Of a stretch of DNA of 33,853 bases, positions 17,551-25,981 are shown piece after piece. Where the stretch lies: contig CAYXFZ010000014.1 in assembly GCA_964464385.1 (NCBI GenBank), positions 1 to 33,853 of the forward strand. Reading direction: 5' to 3'. The DNA comes from CAYXFZ01 sp964464385 (GTDB lineage: Bacteria > Planctomycetota > UBA1135). Position numbers and translations under genes: made by a program. The first letter of the stretch is position 1. Each line of letters starts with the position of its first letter. The notes below the pieces were generated by a model that saw only the letters and a list, made by a program, of their open reading frames with translations, was not told where the DNA came from and searched no databases.

Positions 17551-19722
17551 ATGTTCGGCCAGCTCACTCTCGGTGTGCTTGTTTGTGGTCTTGCGCCTAG
17601 TCCCCAGGATCCAAGCGATTCACTTACGGCCAGTGCCCTCCGTGTGCTCGACGCACCCGTCGTGGATGGGCGGTTGGATGAAGCCGTTTGGCAAGAGGCC
17701 TTTCTTCTCAGCCCCCTGACAGAAATTGAGCCCGACCTGGGGGAATCTTCCCTTCCCGACACCGAGGTGCGTGTCATGCGGGACGAGGAATATCTTTATT
17801 TTGGTTTTCTCTGTTTTGAGTCTGAACCCGAAAAAATGGTGCGCCACAATATGGCTCGCGACGCCTTTCTGCGGAACGACGATCGTATTGAAATTGTGCT
17901 GGATACTTTTCTGGATCGACGCAATGCGTATTTCTTCCAGTTGTCGGCAGCAGGATCGCGTGGTGATGGATTGATTGGAGAAAACGGAAGCCGTTTCAAC
18001 AAACAATGGGACACCTTGTGGAAAGGGGCTGCTCATGTGGGCAAGGATCGTTGGACTGCTGAGATTGCTATTCCTTTTCGCAGCCTATCCTTTGGCGAGG
18101 GCTCTCGTTGGGGATTGAATGTGTCCCGTTTTCGCGGGGCAGATCGAAGTCGATACCGCTGGGCTGGTTTGAGTCGGCATGTTCACTTGTTCACCATTGC
18201 CTCGGCCGGGATCTTGCGGGGGCTGGACAATCTTCCACGCAGTTCTTCTTTTGAATTGACTCCCTACGCCAAAGCTCGGCAAGCTTGGTTTGAAAACCCG
18301 GATTCGGCATCCACAGATTTGGCTCTTGGCGGCGAATTCAATTGGCGGATTTCTCCCGGGCTTCGGGCATCCTTTACTCTCAATACGGACTTTGCCGAGA
18401 CCGAAGCGGACCAGCAAAGAGTCAACCTCACCCGTTTCCCTTTGTTCTTTCGCGAAAAACGGGACTTCTTCTTGGAGGATTCCACCGTCTTCGAATTTGG
18501 GGAGCAAACGGGATTTCGAGGCGGCGGGGGCCGCCTGCTCCCTTTCTTTTCTCGGCGCATTGGCTTGGCCAGCGATGGCACCGAGATTCCTTTGCACGCT
18601 GGCGTCCGCTTGGCGGGCCATACGGGTCCTCTCGACTTGGGATTCCTGGGCGTGAATACCGCTGCAGTCCCCGCCTCTGGGACTCCTGCTGGGAATCTAT
18701 ACGTATTGCGTCCCTCTTATCGCGTCAACGATGAGTTGGCGGTCGGCGCACTGGCCACTCATGGAAACCCGGATGCTGACGCCATCAATACGGTCTTTGG
18801 CTTGGATCTTCGTTACAATCGGGCTGAGATTTTTTCCGGCTATCGGTTGAAATTGAACACCTTCGCGGTGCGCAGTCGGGACGAAGCATCTCATCGCGTT
18901 GGTGCAGGTTGGGGATTGCAGAGCACCTTGTATTCCGATGACTGGACTTGGGAGGTGAAATCCTTGGGAACGGAAGAGGCCTTCGTCCCGGGCATGGGTT
19001 TTGTTCTTCGTCCTGGCGAGCGGTTGTATTTTGGTCGGGCGCATTGGTCCCCCCGCCCTGCCGGCGAAAGCCGAGTCCGCAAGTATAACTTTGAGTTGCG
19101 GCCGATTTGGTGGACGGACTCCGCAGGCAATCCACAAAGCCATGCTTACGATGCCACTTTGTTTGGCCTGGAATGGCACGACGGAGATTCCTTTGAAGTG
19201 GTCTGGGCCTTTGATGGAGATCGTTTGGGCACCTCTTTCTCTCCCGTTTCGGGCACGACCATTCCTGCCGGTTTCCACCGCTGGCATTTGTTGGAGGCCG
19301 AGTATGAGTGGTCTTCCTCGCGCCCCTGGTCCGGCAGTGTGGCGGCAGAGGCAGGTGGTTGGTATGACGGCCAAGGCTTACAGCTAGGCATGGAATTGGA
19401 TTGGCGACCTTCTGCCAGCTTAAAGCTCGGAGCTCGATGGGACGAGGGCCATTTTCAAATGCCAGGCGGTGATTTCACCAGCCGAGTCGGTTCTTTGTCG
19501 GGAGATTTCTCCTTTTCTCCGAACCTCGCTGTGAACAACCTTTTGCAGGCGGACAATCAGTCCGACACTTGGGGATTTCAGTCTCGAGCTCGCTGGATCC
19601 AAGAAGATGGGAGAGAACTCTTTTTCGTTTTGAACTGGGGCTGGCAGGAAATTCCCGGTGGAATCATTGTGCCGTTGGACCGAGAGATCGCGGCCAAGTT
19701 GGTGTGGTCGCTACGCTTCTAA
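17551..19722 (+). CDS. DUF5916 protein: carbohydrate-binding family 9-like domain plus predicted outer-membrane barrel
   Basis: The 723-residue product starts with a signal-like segment (MFGQLTLGVLVCGLAP). Residues about 28-230 resemble the CBM9-like fold: APVVDGRLDEAVWQEA, EVRVMRDEEYLYFGFLC, RNDDRIEIVLDTFLDRRNAY, WTAEIAIPFRSLSF and RWGLNVSRFRG. The rest matches DUF5916, including the hallmark DFAETEADQQRVNLTRFPLF followed by FREKRDFFLE. The C-terminal half alternates polar and aromatic/hydrophobic residues in beta-hairpin fashion and ends WSLRF. A terminal Phe is typical of outer-membrane beta-barrel proteins recognised by the BAM machinery. It is probably an outer-membrane protein handling or binding a glycan or peptide; the substrate is unknown. 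The stop is followed directly by the STT3-like gene (start GTG 19724), so the two are likely co-transcribed. Confidence 0.85.
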   Translation: MFGQLTLGVLVCGLAPSPQDPSDSLTASALRVLDAPVVDGRLDEAVWQEAFLLSPLTEIEPDLGESSLPDTEVRVMRDEEYLYFGFLCFESEPEKMVRHNMARDAFLRNDDRIEIVLDTFLDRRNAYFFQLSAAGSRGDGLIGENGSRFNKQWDTLWKGAAHVGKDRWTAEIAIPFRSLSFGEGSRWGLNVSRFRGADRSRYRWAGLSRHVHLFTIASAGILRGLDNLPRSSSFELTPYAKARQAWFENPDSASTDLALGGEFNWRISPGLRASFTLNTDFAETEADQQRVNLTRFPLFFREKRDFFLEDSTVFEFGEQTGFRGGGGRLLPFFSRRIGLASDGTEIPLHAGVRLAGHTGPLDLGFLGVNTAAVPASGTPAGNLYVLRPSYRVNDELAVGALATHGNPDADAINTVFGLDLRYNRAEIFSGYRLKLNTFAVRSRDEASHRVGAGWGLQSTLYSDDWTWEVKSLGTEEAFVPGMGFVLRPGERLYFGRAHWSPRPAGESRVRKYNFELRPIWWTDSAGNPQSHAYDATLFGLEWHDGDSFEVVWAFDGDRLGTSFSPVSGTTIPAGFHRWHLLEAEYEWSSSRPWSGSVAAEAGGWYDGQGLQLGMELDWRPSASLKLGARWDEGHFQMPGGDFTSRVGSLSGDFSFSPNLAVNNLLQADNQSDTWGFQSRARWIQEDGRELFFVLNWGWQEIPGGIIVPLDREIAAKLVWSLRF

Positions 19723-19723
19723 G

Positions 19724-21868
19724 GTGCGGGCCCTCGCTCCCCTTCTTCTTCTTGCTGTTGCCCTGTTGTCCTGGGGTATTCGCGAGGCCAATGAGGCCCG
19801 AGTGTGGCGCTTGCCTGGCGGATTGGCATCTCCGCAATGGGTAGTGGCGGATCCGGACGGGCTCTACCACGCCCGTCGCGTAGAGCGGTTTCTGGACGAG
19901 GGCATGAGCTCGTTGGCCTTCGACCCAATGATGTCCGCCCCGGTGGGTGCCCCCATTCCTTGGCCGCCCTATTACGACTTGGGTGCTGCCCTGCTCCTGG
20001 GCCCATGGGTTCCCGATTCCCCTGCTGCGCGTCACGAGTTTTTGGAGCGGGCCATGGGCCTCCTGCCCTTCGGGTTTGCCATCCTGACCTCCGTTGTCGT
20101 GGCTTTGGCAGGATTGCGTTTGGGTGGCCGTCGCATGGCCTGGATGGCAGGGTTGACGCACGCCGCCGCTTGGGGGTCCATCCAGTATTCGGCGCCCGGG
20201 GTCGCCGACCATCACGCGGCCGTTGCTCTGGGGGCCGCTTTTTTTCTCTTCGTTTTTGCCGAGGGTCGGCGGCGGGGTGCATTGGAGGCGCCCGGAACGG
20301 GTTGGCGTTTTGGATTGGCCACCGGGCTGATCTTCGGTCTGTTGATGGGGGTTTGGGTGGCTTCCCTTCTTTTCCTTGTCTTGGCCGAAGCCTTGTTTTT
20401 GATTTGGGCTTGGCGGGACCGGAGCACCCCCAGCCCCGGCTTGGGTCCGTGGGCAGTCGGATTTCATCTCTCTGCTTTGGTTGCCCTTTGGCCGGCGCTC
20501 ATTCTGAGTCCTTGGCAGGAAGTTCGGCCATGGAGCGTGCTGGAACTCTCCTCCTTCCATCCCGCACTCTTGGCTGGCCTTGCCCTGGTCTTTTCCCCAT
20601 TTCTCGTGCTGGCGCCGCGTTCTCTTGGGCGTCGCCGTTGGCCTGTCCTGTTGCTCGCTTTGGGACTGTTGTCCTGTTTGGGCCTGGCCTTGGGCATTGG
20701 CCCGACGGCAGGTCTTCGGTCTGCTTTGGATTGGGCCAGTCGAGCCAATGAATTCATGGGGCAAATCGTGGAATCCGAACCTCTCCTCGGTGCGGACACG
20801 ACCGGCACCGGAGGCTGGCTGGTCTGGCTGGGCCCGGCGGTGTTGCTGGCCGGTCTGGGCTGGGTCATGGGGGTGCGGCCCTATGAGCAGCGTCCGGAAC
20901 TCCTCCCTTGGCTCATTGCCCTGCCTCTGTTTTTAACCTTGGCACTCGTGCAGCGTCGTTTTTCCGATCTCGCGGCGATTCCCATTGCAGTTCTCGTCGG
21001 CTTTGCCCTGAGTCGGACTTCTTGGTCCCTCGTTTGGATCTCTGTTCTGGGCATCCTTGGACAAGCGCCTGTCCTTTGGCGTACCGGGGATCGGTTGCTG
21101 CATCGCCAAGAGGATCGCCGTTCGGTGGAAGCCGTGCGCCTCAACGGGGTGCGTTCCTTGCATGATTGGGTTCGATTGCACGCGGTTGCCGGCGATTCCG
21201 TGCTTGCCCACTGGGATCAAGGGCACGCGATTGAGTCCGTGTCTGGAATGGGAAGTGTGGCCACCAACTTCGGAAGTTATTTGGGCGACGAAAGCTTTCA
21301 GATTCCAGCCCGTTTTTTTGCGGCTACCGAAATGGGTGGCTTGGAGCGGGTGCTTCAAGATCACAAGGTTCGGTATGTGCTGGTTCACGCGGGCCTTCCC
21401 GGATCTTGGCCAACGCTTGGCGTCGCTCCTTGGCGGGAATCCATGGCGGCAACACTTTCCCATACCGGAGGGCCCTTGGCCCCGGGATGGTTACGCCTAG
21501 TCTTCGTCGCCCCCTATCCCGACCCATCCCCCGATCCGCGCTGGGCCGCCGGCGAAGAAATTGCTCCCGCAGGGTTTGTCTGGGAACGCGTTGCGGGCGC
21601 TCGTTTGGAAGTGATTGCCCCTGCCGGCACCGAGGTTCATTTGGTGCTGGGGCTTCGCTATGAACACAGTGGCTACGGCTTTCTGCACGAACAAACGGCC
21701 GTTGCGAGCGCCGATGGCCGAGCTCGCCTCAGGGTTCCCTATTCGACCGAGGCCATCAATGGCTCCGGTCGGGTGTTTGAGTCCTTTGTGGAAATAGGAA
21801 ACGAACGCATGGCATTGACGATCCCCACCGAGGCGGTTCGGTCCGGGGGTCTTGTGCAAATCCCCTGA
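19724..21868 (+). CDS. STT3/AglB/PglB-like oligosaccharyltransferase candidate
   Basis: The predicted 714-residue GT-C glycosyltransferase has about 11-13 membrane helices in residues 1-440 and a soluble C-terminal domain. Family motifs are recognisable. The first-loop acidic motif is ADPDGLYHARR (D43, D45). A second metal-site motif is APGVADHHAA (D162, H163, H164). IVESEP (E350, E352) sits where STT3 proteins have SVSE/TIxE in external loop 5. HWDQGHAIES (496-505) matches the WWDYGxxI signature of the soluble domain. STT3 enzymes transfer lipid-linked oligosaccharide to Asn in exported proteins. The HWDQG variant departs from WWDYG, so activity and sequon specificity are uncertain. Start GTG 19724, one base after the DUF5916 stop, gives a clean first membrane helix (RALAPLLLLAVALLSWG); the frame is open to ATG 19658. 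The gene is convergent with the Asp/Asn hydroxylase-like gene, with 5 bp between the stops. Confidence 0.8.
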   Translation: MRALAPLLLLAVALLSWGIREANEARVWRLPGGLASPQWVVADPDGLYHARRVERFLDEGMSSLAFDPMMSAPVGAPIPWPPYYDLGAALLLGPWVPDSPAARHEFLERAMGLLPFGFAILTSVVVALAGLRLGGRRMAWMAGLTHAAAWGSIQYSAPGVADHHAAVALGAAFFLFVFAEGRRRGALEAPGTGWRFGLATGLIFGLLMGVWVASLLFLVLAEALFLIWAWRDRSTPSPGLGPWAVGFHLSALVALWPALILSPWQEVRPWSVLELSSFHPALLAGLALVFSPFLVLAPRSLGRRRWPVLLLALGLLSCLGLALGIGPTAGLRSALDWASRANEFMGQIVESEPLLGADTTGTGGWLVWLGPAVLLAGLGWVMGVRPYEQRPELLPWLIALPLFLTLALVQRRFSDLAAIPIAVLVGFALSRTSWSLVWISVLGILGQAPVLWRTGDRLLHRQEDRRSVEAVRLNGVRSLHDWVRLHAVAGDSVLAHWDQGHAIESVSGMGSVATNFGSYLGDESFQIPARFFAATEMGGLERVLQDHKVRYVLVHAGLPGSWPTLGVAPWRESMAATLSHTGGPLAPGWLRLVFVAPYPDPSPDPRWAAGEEIAPAGFVWERVAGARLEVIAPAGTEVHLVLGLRYEHSGYGFLHEQTAVASADGRARLRVPYSTEAINGSGRVFESFVEIGNERMALTIPTEAVRSGGLVQIP

Positions 21869-21873
21869 GGATT

Positions 21874-22479
21874 TCAGCCGGTGGTTTCGTTGGCTTTGTG
21901 GACCTTGTCCACACGATTCCAATGTTCACGCATTTGTCGGGTCACGGTCCAGCGTTGGCGCAGATGACCCAAAATGGAGGTTCTAAATTTCCACGGCCGC
22001 AGAAAATCCAACATCAAGACAATGCGGGGTTCGTCTGTGCCATTGAAGGCCTCGTGTTCGCTCATGTCATCGAAGATGAAGGATCCACCTTCTCGCCACC
22101 CGCGTTTTTCGTCGGCCACGCGCAGCCAACATTCGCCATCGGGGATGCGCAACCCAAGATGGGCGCGGAGGATTGCGTGAGAAAAACCACTGTGCGGTTT
22201 GATGTGGGCCTGGGGCTCGAGCATGGCGAAGGAGGCCATCGTGCAACCCGGAATTTGGGTTTCGAGCATTTGGACCGTTTCGGGGCATTTTTCGCAGTTG
22301 GCGGGAAACCGCTTGCCAGGAATCCAAAACGGATATTGGTTCCATTTGCCCTCGTACAGCCCTTCGTCTGGCCAAGGAGCGAAGCGGCCGGGGGCTAAAG
22401 CCTCGAATTCGGCCTTCACGAGCGGGAAGGCGTCTTCTAGGGCCGCAGCCAGTGGGAAGTCCACGTTGCGCAAAAACAC
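21874..22479 (-). CDS. Aspartyl/asparaginyl beta-hydroxylase family dioxygenase
   Basis: This 201-residue 2-oxoglutarate/Fe(II)-type oxygenase starts at GTG 22479, the first start after an in-frame TAG; AGAGG lies 12 bases upstream. The core reads AHIKPHSGFSHAILRAHLGL (residues 91-110), then IFDDMSEHEAFN (135-146) and RIVLMLDFLRPW. H96 and H142 are the predicted iron ligands, and R105 and H107 are in the 2-oxoglutarate-binding stretch. As in animal AspH, a Gly (G98) occupies the place of the third, carboxylate ligand. Bacterial relatives include LpxO, which hydroxylates lipid A acyl chains, and enzymes acting on Asp/Asn or free amino acids. The substrate cannot be decided. No signal peptide is seen, so the enzyme is probably cytoplasmic or membrane-associated. 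It diverges from the DUF1800 gene with 41 bp between the starts. Confidence 0.88.
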   Translation of the reverse strand: MFLRNVDFPLAAALEDAFPLVKAEFEALAPGRFAPWPDEGLYEGKWNQYPFWIPGKRFPANCEKCPETVQMLETQIPGCTMASFAMLEPQAHIKPHSGFSHAILRAHLGLRIPDGECWLRVADEKRGWREGGSFIFDDMSEHEAFNGTDEPRIVLMLDFLRPWKFRTSILGHLRQRWTVTRQMREHWNRVDKVHKANETTG

Positions 22480-22520
22480 GGGCCGAGTCTACCTCTTCGG
22501 ACTGGGGTTAGGATGGGGTC

Positions 22521-24146
22521 ATGGTTCGCGGGCTCCTCATTCTCTGCATCCTCTCCCTCTTGGGAGTTCCGACCTTCGCTCAGGTCTCGGAAAATGAGGA
22601 TTCTCTGAGCCCTCGCGAAAGGGCCTCCCATTTGCTCTCCCGGTTGACCTTCGGCGCCCGTCCCGGCGACTTGGATCGCCTTCTTGCCATGGGCGAAGAG
22701 GCTTGGCTGGAAGAGCAGTTGGCGGCAACTTCGGATCTGGCCCTTGGCGATCGGCTGGCCAAGTTTGAGTCCTTGGTCATGGAGGCTTCGGACCTGTCCG
22801 GCACGTACTCCATTCGCTTGGGAGACGACGCCACGCCCGAAGAAATTCGCGAGCGCAATCGTTTGCGCAACCAGCCGAAGCGCGAACTTCTGAGCGCGGT
22901 TTTCTATTCTGAATTTTTGGGAAAAAATCAACTGGAACAAGTGATGGTTGATTTTTGGCGCAATCATTTGAATGTCAGTTTTACCAAGGGCGGACCGGCT
23001 AATTTTTTGTTGGTGGACTGGGACCGGGATGTCATTCGCGAACATGCCCTGGGTTCCTTCCCGGCCATGCTGCATGCTTCGGCGAAGCATCCAGCGATGT
23101 TGCATTACTTGGACAATGCCTCCTCGCGCCGACCTCCTAGCGATCAGGAGTTGAGGGAAATCGAACGGCGCACCCGTCGCCGCACTGGCTCCGAAGAGCG
23201 TGGCGAAGAAGCTGTCCAGCTTGCTTTGCAGCGGGGTCTCAATGAAAACTACGCGCGCGAGTTGATGGAGCTTCATACCTTGGGCGTGGACAATGGCTAC
23301 AAGCAAAAGGATGTCATTGCCTTGGCTGAAGTTTTGACTGGCTGGACGTATTCCGGCGGCCGCCAAGGTAACTGGGAGTTTCAATACCGTCCGGCAATGC
23401 ATGTCCTCGGTTCCCAGCGAATTCTTGGAAAATCCTATGAAGCAAAACGCGGTCAGAGCTCTCTCGTTGAGGGCGAAGCGGTTCTCATGGATTTGGCAGC
23501 TAAAAAAGGAACAGCGGAATATATTTCCACAAAATTGGTTCGCTATCTCGTGCACGACGACCCCCCAACCAAGACCATCAAAGCGGTCAGCAAGGCTTAT
23601 CGCTCCAGCGACGGTGATGTCCGTGCCATGCTGCATGCTGTATTCGACAGCAAGGAATTTTGGTCTCGCGAGAATTACCGGGCCAAATTCAAAACCCCAC
23701 TGGAATTCGTGGTCAGTGCTCTCCGCGCCGTGGACGCGGAGGTCGCCGATCCTCAAAGGTTGCACGCCAAATTGGAGTCGATGGGCCAGGCGATTTACCA
23801 TTGTGATGATCCCACCGGCTGGTCGGACACTGCCGAAGCCTGGTTGGATCCTGGGGTCATGGCCGTGCGTTGGCAATTTGCCTTGGATCTGGCAGGCAAT
23901 CGAATCCGCGGAACGGCCATCCCGGAAACCTATTGGGATTCTGTGCCGCCGCGTCTGCCCCCCCGTCTTTGGCAGCACCATCTCACCAAGGAAATTCTTC
24001 CCGGTGGTGCCGGGAATCGCACTCGAGCGGCGCTGAGTACGATCACGGACGAGTACTTAACCAAGGCCCGCAATCCCGACATTCTTAAGCTCGGCCCAAT
24101 ACTGGTCGGCCTCCTTCTCGGATCTCCGGAGTTTCAACAGCAATGA
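22521..24146 (+). CDS. DUF1800 domain protein, exported
   Basis: The 541-residue protein has a signal peptide (MVRGLLILCILSLLGVPTFAQ). The DUF1800 domain begins with SPRERASHLLSRLTFGARPG and includes FWRNHLNVSFTKG, HPAMLHYLDN, NENYARELMELHTLGVD, EVLTGWTY and LVRYLVHDDPP. DUF1800 proteins are common in Planctomycetota and Bacteroidota and are almost always paired with DUF1501 proteins. Their biochemical role is not established. The stop overlaps the DUF1501 start by 4 bp (ATGA, 24143-24146), so the two are translationally coupled. The family is mostly alpha-helical, and no known catalytic motif is recognisable. The start at ATG 22521 gives the signal peptide directly. Confidence 0.93.
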   Translation: MVRGLLILCILSLLGVPTFAQVSENEDSLSPRERASHLLSRLTFGARPGDLDRLLAMGEEAWLEEQLAATSDLALGDRLAKFESLVMEASDLSGTYSIRLGDDATPEEIRERNRLRNQPKRELLSAVFYSEFLGKNQLEQVMVDFWRNHLNVSFTKGGPANFLLVDWDRDVIREHALGSFPAMLHASAKHPAMLHYLDNASSRRPPSDQELREIERRTRRRTGSEERGEEAVQLALQRGLNENYARELMELHTLGVDNGYKQKDVIALAEVLTGWTYSGGRQGNWEFQYRPAMHVLGSQRILGKSYEAKRGQSSLVEGEAVLMDLAAKKGTAEYISTKLVRYLVHDDPPTKTIKAVSKAYRSSDGDVRAMLHAVFDSKEFWSRENYRAKFKTPLEFVVSALRAVDAEVADPQRLHAKLESMGQAIYHCDDPTGWSDTAEAWLDPGVMAVRWQFALDLAGNRIRGTAIPETYWDSVPPRLPPRLWQHHLTKEILPGGAGNRTRAALSTITDEYLTKARNPDILKLGPILVGLLLGSPEFQQQ

Positions 24147-25393
24147 ATCCTTCTCGCCAAACCGGCCTTTCGCCCTCTCGACGTGATTTCCTGCGCGTGG
24201 CTGGGGCCACCGCAGCCAGTCTTCCCTTGGCTTCTCCACTCTTGGCCCGGGGTTTGGTTGCTCCCAAGTCGCCCACGCTGGTGGTCGTCTATTTGCGAGG
24301 CGGTGCTGATTGGTTGAACATGGTCATTCCGTGGAAGGACGATGATTATTCCTCCGTTCGCCCCACGATTCGCATTGGCGAGGACGATGGCATCATCCCG
24401 CTTGATGGGACTTTCGGCTTGCACCCGGCCCTTGCTCCCCTCAAGTCGCTTTACGAGAAGAAAAAATTTGCCCCCGTTCTGTGCACGGGGTCCCCCCACG
24501 GCACGCGCAGTCATTTTGATGCCCAGGATTTCATGGAGCGCGCTGCTCCCGGCCGCAAAGACATTCGCAGTGGCTGGTTGAACCGCTATTTGGAGAGCAC
24601 AGATTCTTCCGGATCCAGCGTATTCCGCGCACTTTCTGTGCAAGAGTTGTTGCCGCGTTCTTTGCGTGGGGATTACCCAGCCCTAGCCGTATCTCCCAAG
24701 GTGGACAGCAGGAGGGGAAGGACGGCCCTGGATCGCTTTGACGAGTTTTATGACGGCGGCATGGAGGCCATGGACATGCGCAAAGGAAGTGACAACGACG
24801 AACAAGTGGTGCAGTCTGGCCGCTCCACCATTGACGCACTTCGCCGTTACACGGAGATCATCTCTGCCGACAAGGGTCGCCGCGTGGATTATCCCAAGAG
24901 TCGCTTCGGCGGTCAGTTGAGCACCATCGCCACAATTGTGCGTGCTCGCTGCGGCATGGAAGTCGCTGCCGTGGATTATGGCGGTTGGGATCACCATATC
25001 AATCAGGGTTCCACCGAAGGAAATCACAACAGGATGTTGGCCGATCTTGCCGCATCTTTGTCATCCTTCTCTCGGGATCTCGGAGATCAACTGGACGAAA
25101 CTTTGGTCGTTGTTATGACTGAGTTTGGTCGTACCGTGCGCGAGAATGGCAACAACGGCACCGATCATGGGCGCGGTAGCGGCATGTTCCTGCTGGGCGG
25201 TGGCGTCCTTGGTGGCCGCATTCACGGCGACTGGCGCGGACTAAAATCTGCCGATCTTGCCGACGGCCGAGATTTGCCAGTTACCACCGACTTTCGGGAT
25301 GTCATGTCCTCTGCCCTGGACGGCGTCTTCGACTTTGACGCACGAAAGGATTTCTTTCCTGACTACAAACCTTCTCGAATAAAATTGTTCTAA
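24143..25393 (+). CDS. DUF1501 domain protein (alkaline phosphatase/sulfatase-like fold), Tat-exported
   Basis: The 416-residue protein opens with a twin-arginine signal, SRRDFLRVAGATAASLPLAS, which implies folded export by the Tat system. DUF1501 hallmarks follow: LVVVYLRGGADWLNMVIPW, FGLHPALAPLKSLYE, TRSHFDAQDFME, GGWDHHINQGS, VVVMTEFGRTVREN and GTDHGRGSGMFLLGGGVLGG. The family is related to the alkaline phosphatase/sulfatase fold, and the His/Asp residues in these motifs are the likely metal ligands. Substrates are unknown. Translation is coupled to DUF1800 by a 4-bp overlap. The transcript appears to end at the inverted repeat 25398-25462. Confidence 0.93.
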   Translation: MNPSRQTGLSPSRRDFLRVAGATAASLPLASPLLARGLVAPKSPTLVVVYLRGGADWLNMVIPWKDDDYSSVRPTIRIGEDDGIIPLDGTFGLHPALAPLKSLYEKKKFAPVLCTGSPHGTRSHFDAQDFMERAAPGRKDIRSGWLNRYLESTDSSGSSVFRALSVQELLPRSLRGDYPALAVSPKVDSRRGRTALDRFDEFYDGGMEAMDMRKGSDNDEQVVQSGRSTIDALRRYTEIISADKGRRVDYPKSRFGGQLSTIATIVRARCGMEVAAVDYGGWDHHINQGSTEGNHNRMLADLAASLSSFSRDLGDQLDETLVVVMTEFGRTVRENGNNGTDHGRGSGMFLLGGGVLGGRIHGDWRGLKSADLADGRDLPVTTDFRDVMSSALDGVFDFDARKDFFPDYKPSRIKLF

Positions 25394-25397
25394 AAGT

Positions 25398-25462
25398 AAC
25401 CCGAACTAAAATAACAGACAATTTCACCCCGGTTCGAACTTTCTGTTATTTTAGTTCGGGTT
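25398..25462. terminator. 20-bp perfect inverted repeat between convergent genes (likely bidirectional terminator)
   Basis: Arms 25398-25417 (AACCCGAACTAAAATAACAG) and 25443-25462 are exact reverse complements with a 25-base loop. The loop contains the 8-bp palindrome GTTCGAAC (25432-25439). The element fills the space between the DUF1501 stop (25393) and the DUF4870 stop (TAA on the minus strand, 25462-25464). There is no long T run on either side, so it is not a textbook intrinsic terminator. A bidirectional terminator or mRNA 3'-end stabilising hairpin is the simplest reading; a small palindromic repeat element is the alternative. Confidence 0.6.
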
Positions 25463-25926
25463 TAAAGGAAGTCGATGGTCAAAGGGTATTTGTAATCCCG
25501 GCCCTCGTTCGTACGAACTGCGGCGAGGATGGGAAAGATAAAGAAACAAATTCCCAAGGCCCAAAGGATCAAGATGCCAATGCCCACGATGGCCAAGAGG
25601 AGCCCCAATCCTGCCCAGAGCAGGAGGCTGATCTGAAAATTAAGAACGGCACGCCCGGCCAAGTTCACACGCGGGTGAGAATTTCGGAAAATGAGCCAAA
25701 GAACAATAGGACCCAGAAAGCCAACGAAAATGCTCAAATGAGTCAAAGTGGCCCACATTCTGTCCTCTGAGGCGGAGGCGGGCGTCACAGCCGGAGATTG
25801 GAGAGATCCTGTGTTGGCCTTGGATTGACCGGGGTCGGGTGGATCCCCGGATTGCAATTGCGGCCCATCCGGACCCTCTGCGGAGAATGGATCCGGTGCT
25901 TCAGAAAAAGGAGGGTCTGGATTCAT
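25462..25926 (-). CDS. DUF4870 domain membrane protein
   Basis: The 154-residue protein has a Pro/Asp/Ser-rich, probably disordered N-terminus (residues 1-52). The DUF4870 domain follows: DRMWATLTHLSIFVGFLGPI, WLIFRNSHPRVNLAGRAVLN, FQISLLLWAGLGLLLAIVGI, then FPILAAVRTNEGRDYKYPLTIDFL. About three membrane helices are predicted. The family has no established function. The stop lies at the edge of the inverted repeat shared with the convergent DUF1501 gene. mltA lies upstream on the same strand with 55 bp between them, so co-transcription is possible. Confidence 0.9.
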   Translation of the reverse strand: MNPDPPFSEAPDPFSAEGPDGPQLQSGDPPDPGQSKANTGSLQSPAVTPASASEDRMWATLTHLSIFVGFLGPIVLWLIFRNSHPRVNLAGRAVLNFQISLLLWAGLGLLLAIVGIGILILWALGICFFIFPILAAVRTNEGRDYKYPLTIDFL

Positions 25927-25981
25927 CGTGTTCTCTTATTCTTGGGAATACTAGGCGCACGATTTCATGGAGGGAGGACCC

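Noticed and set aside
22437..23981. Minus-strand open frame of 514 codons
   Set aside because: It is opposite the DUF1800 gene, whose family motifs run along the whole plus-strand frame. The minus frame shows no recognisable domain.
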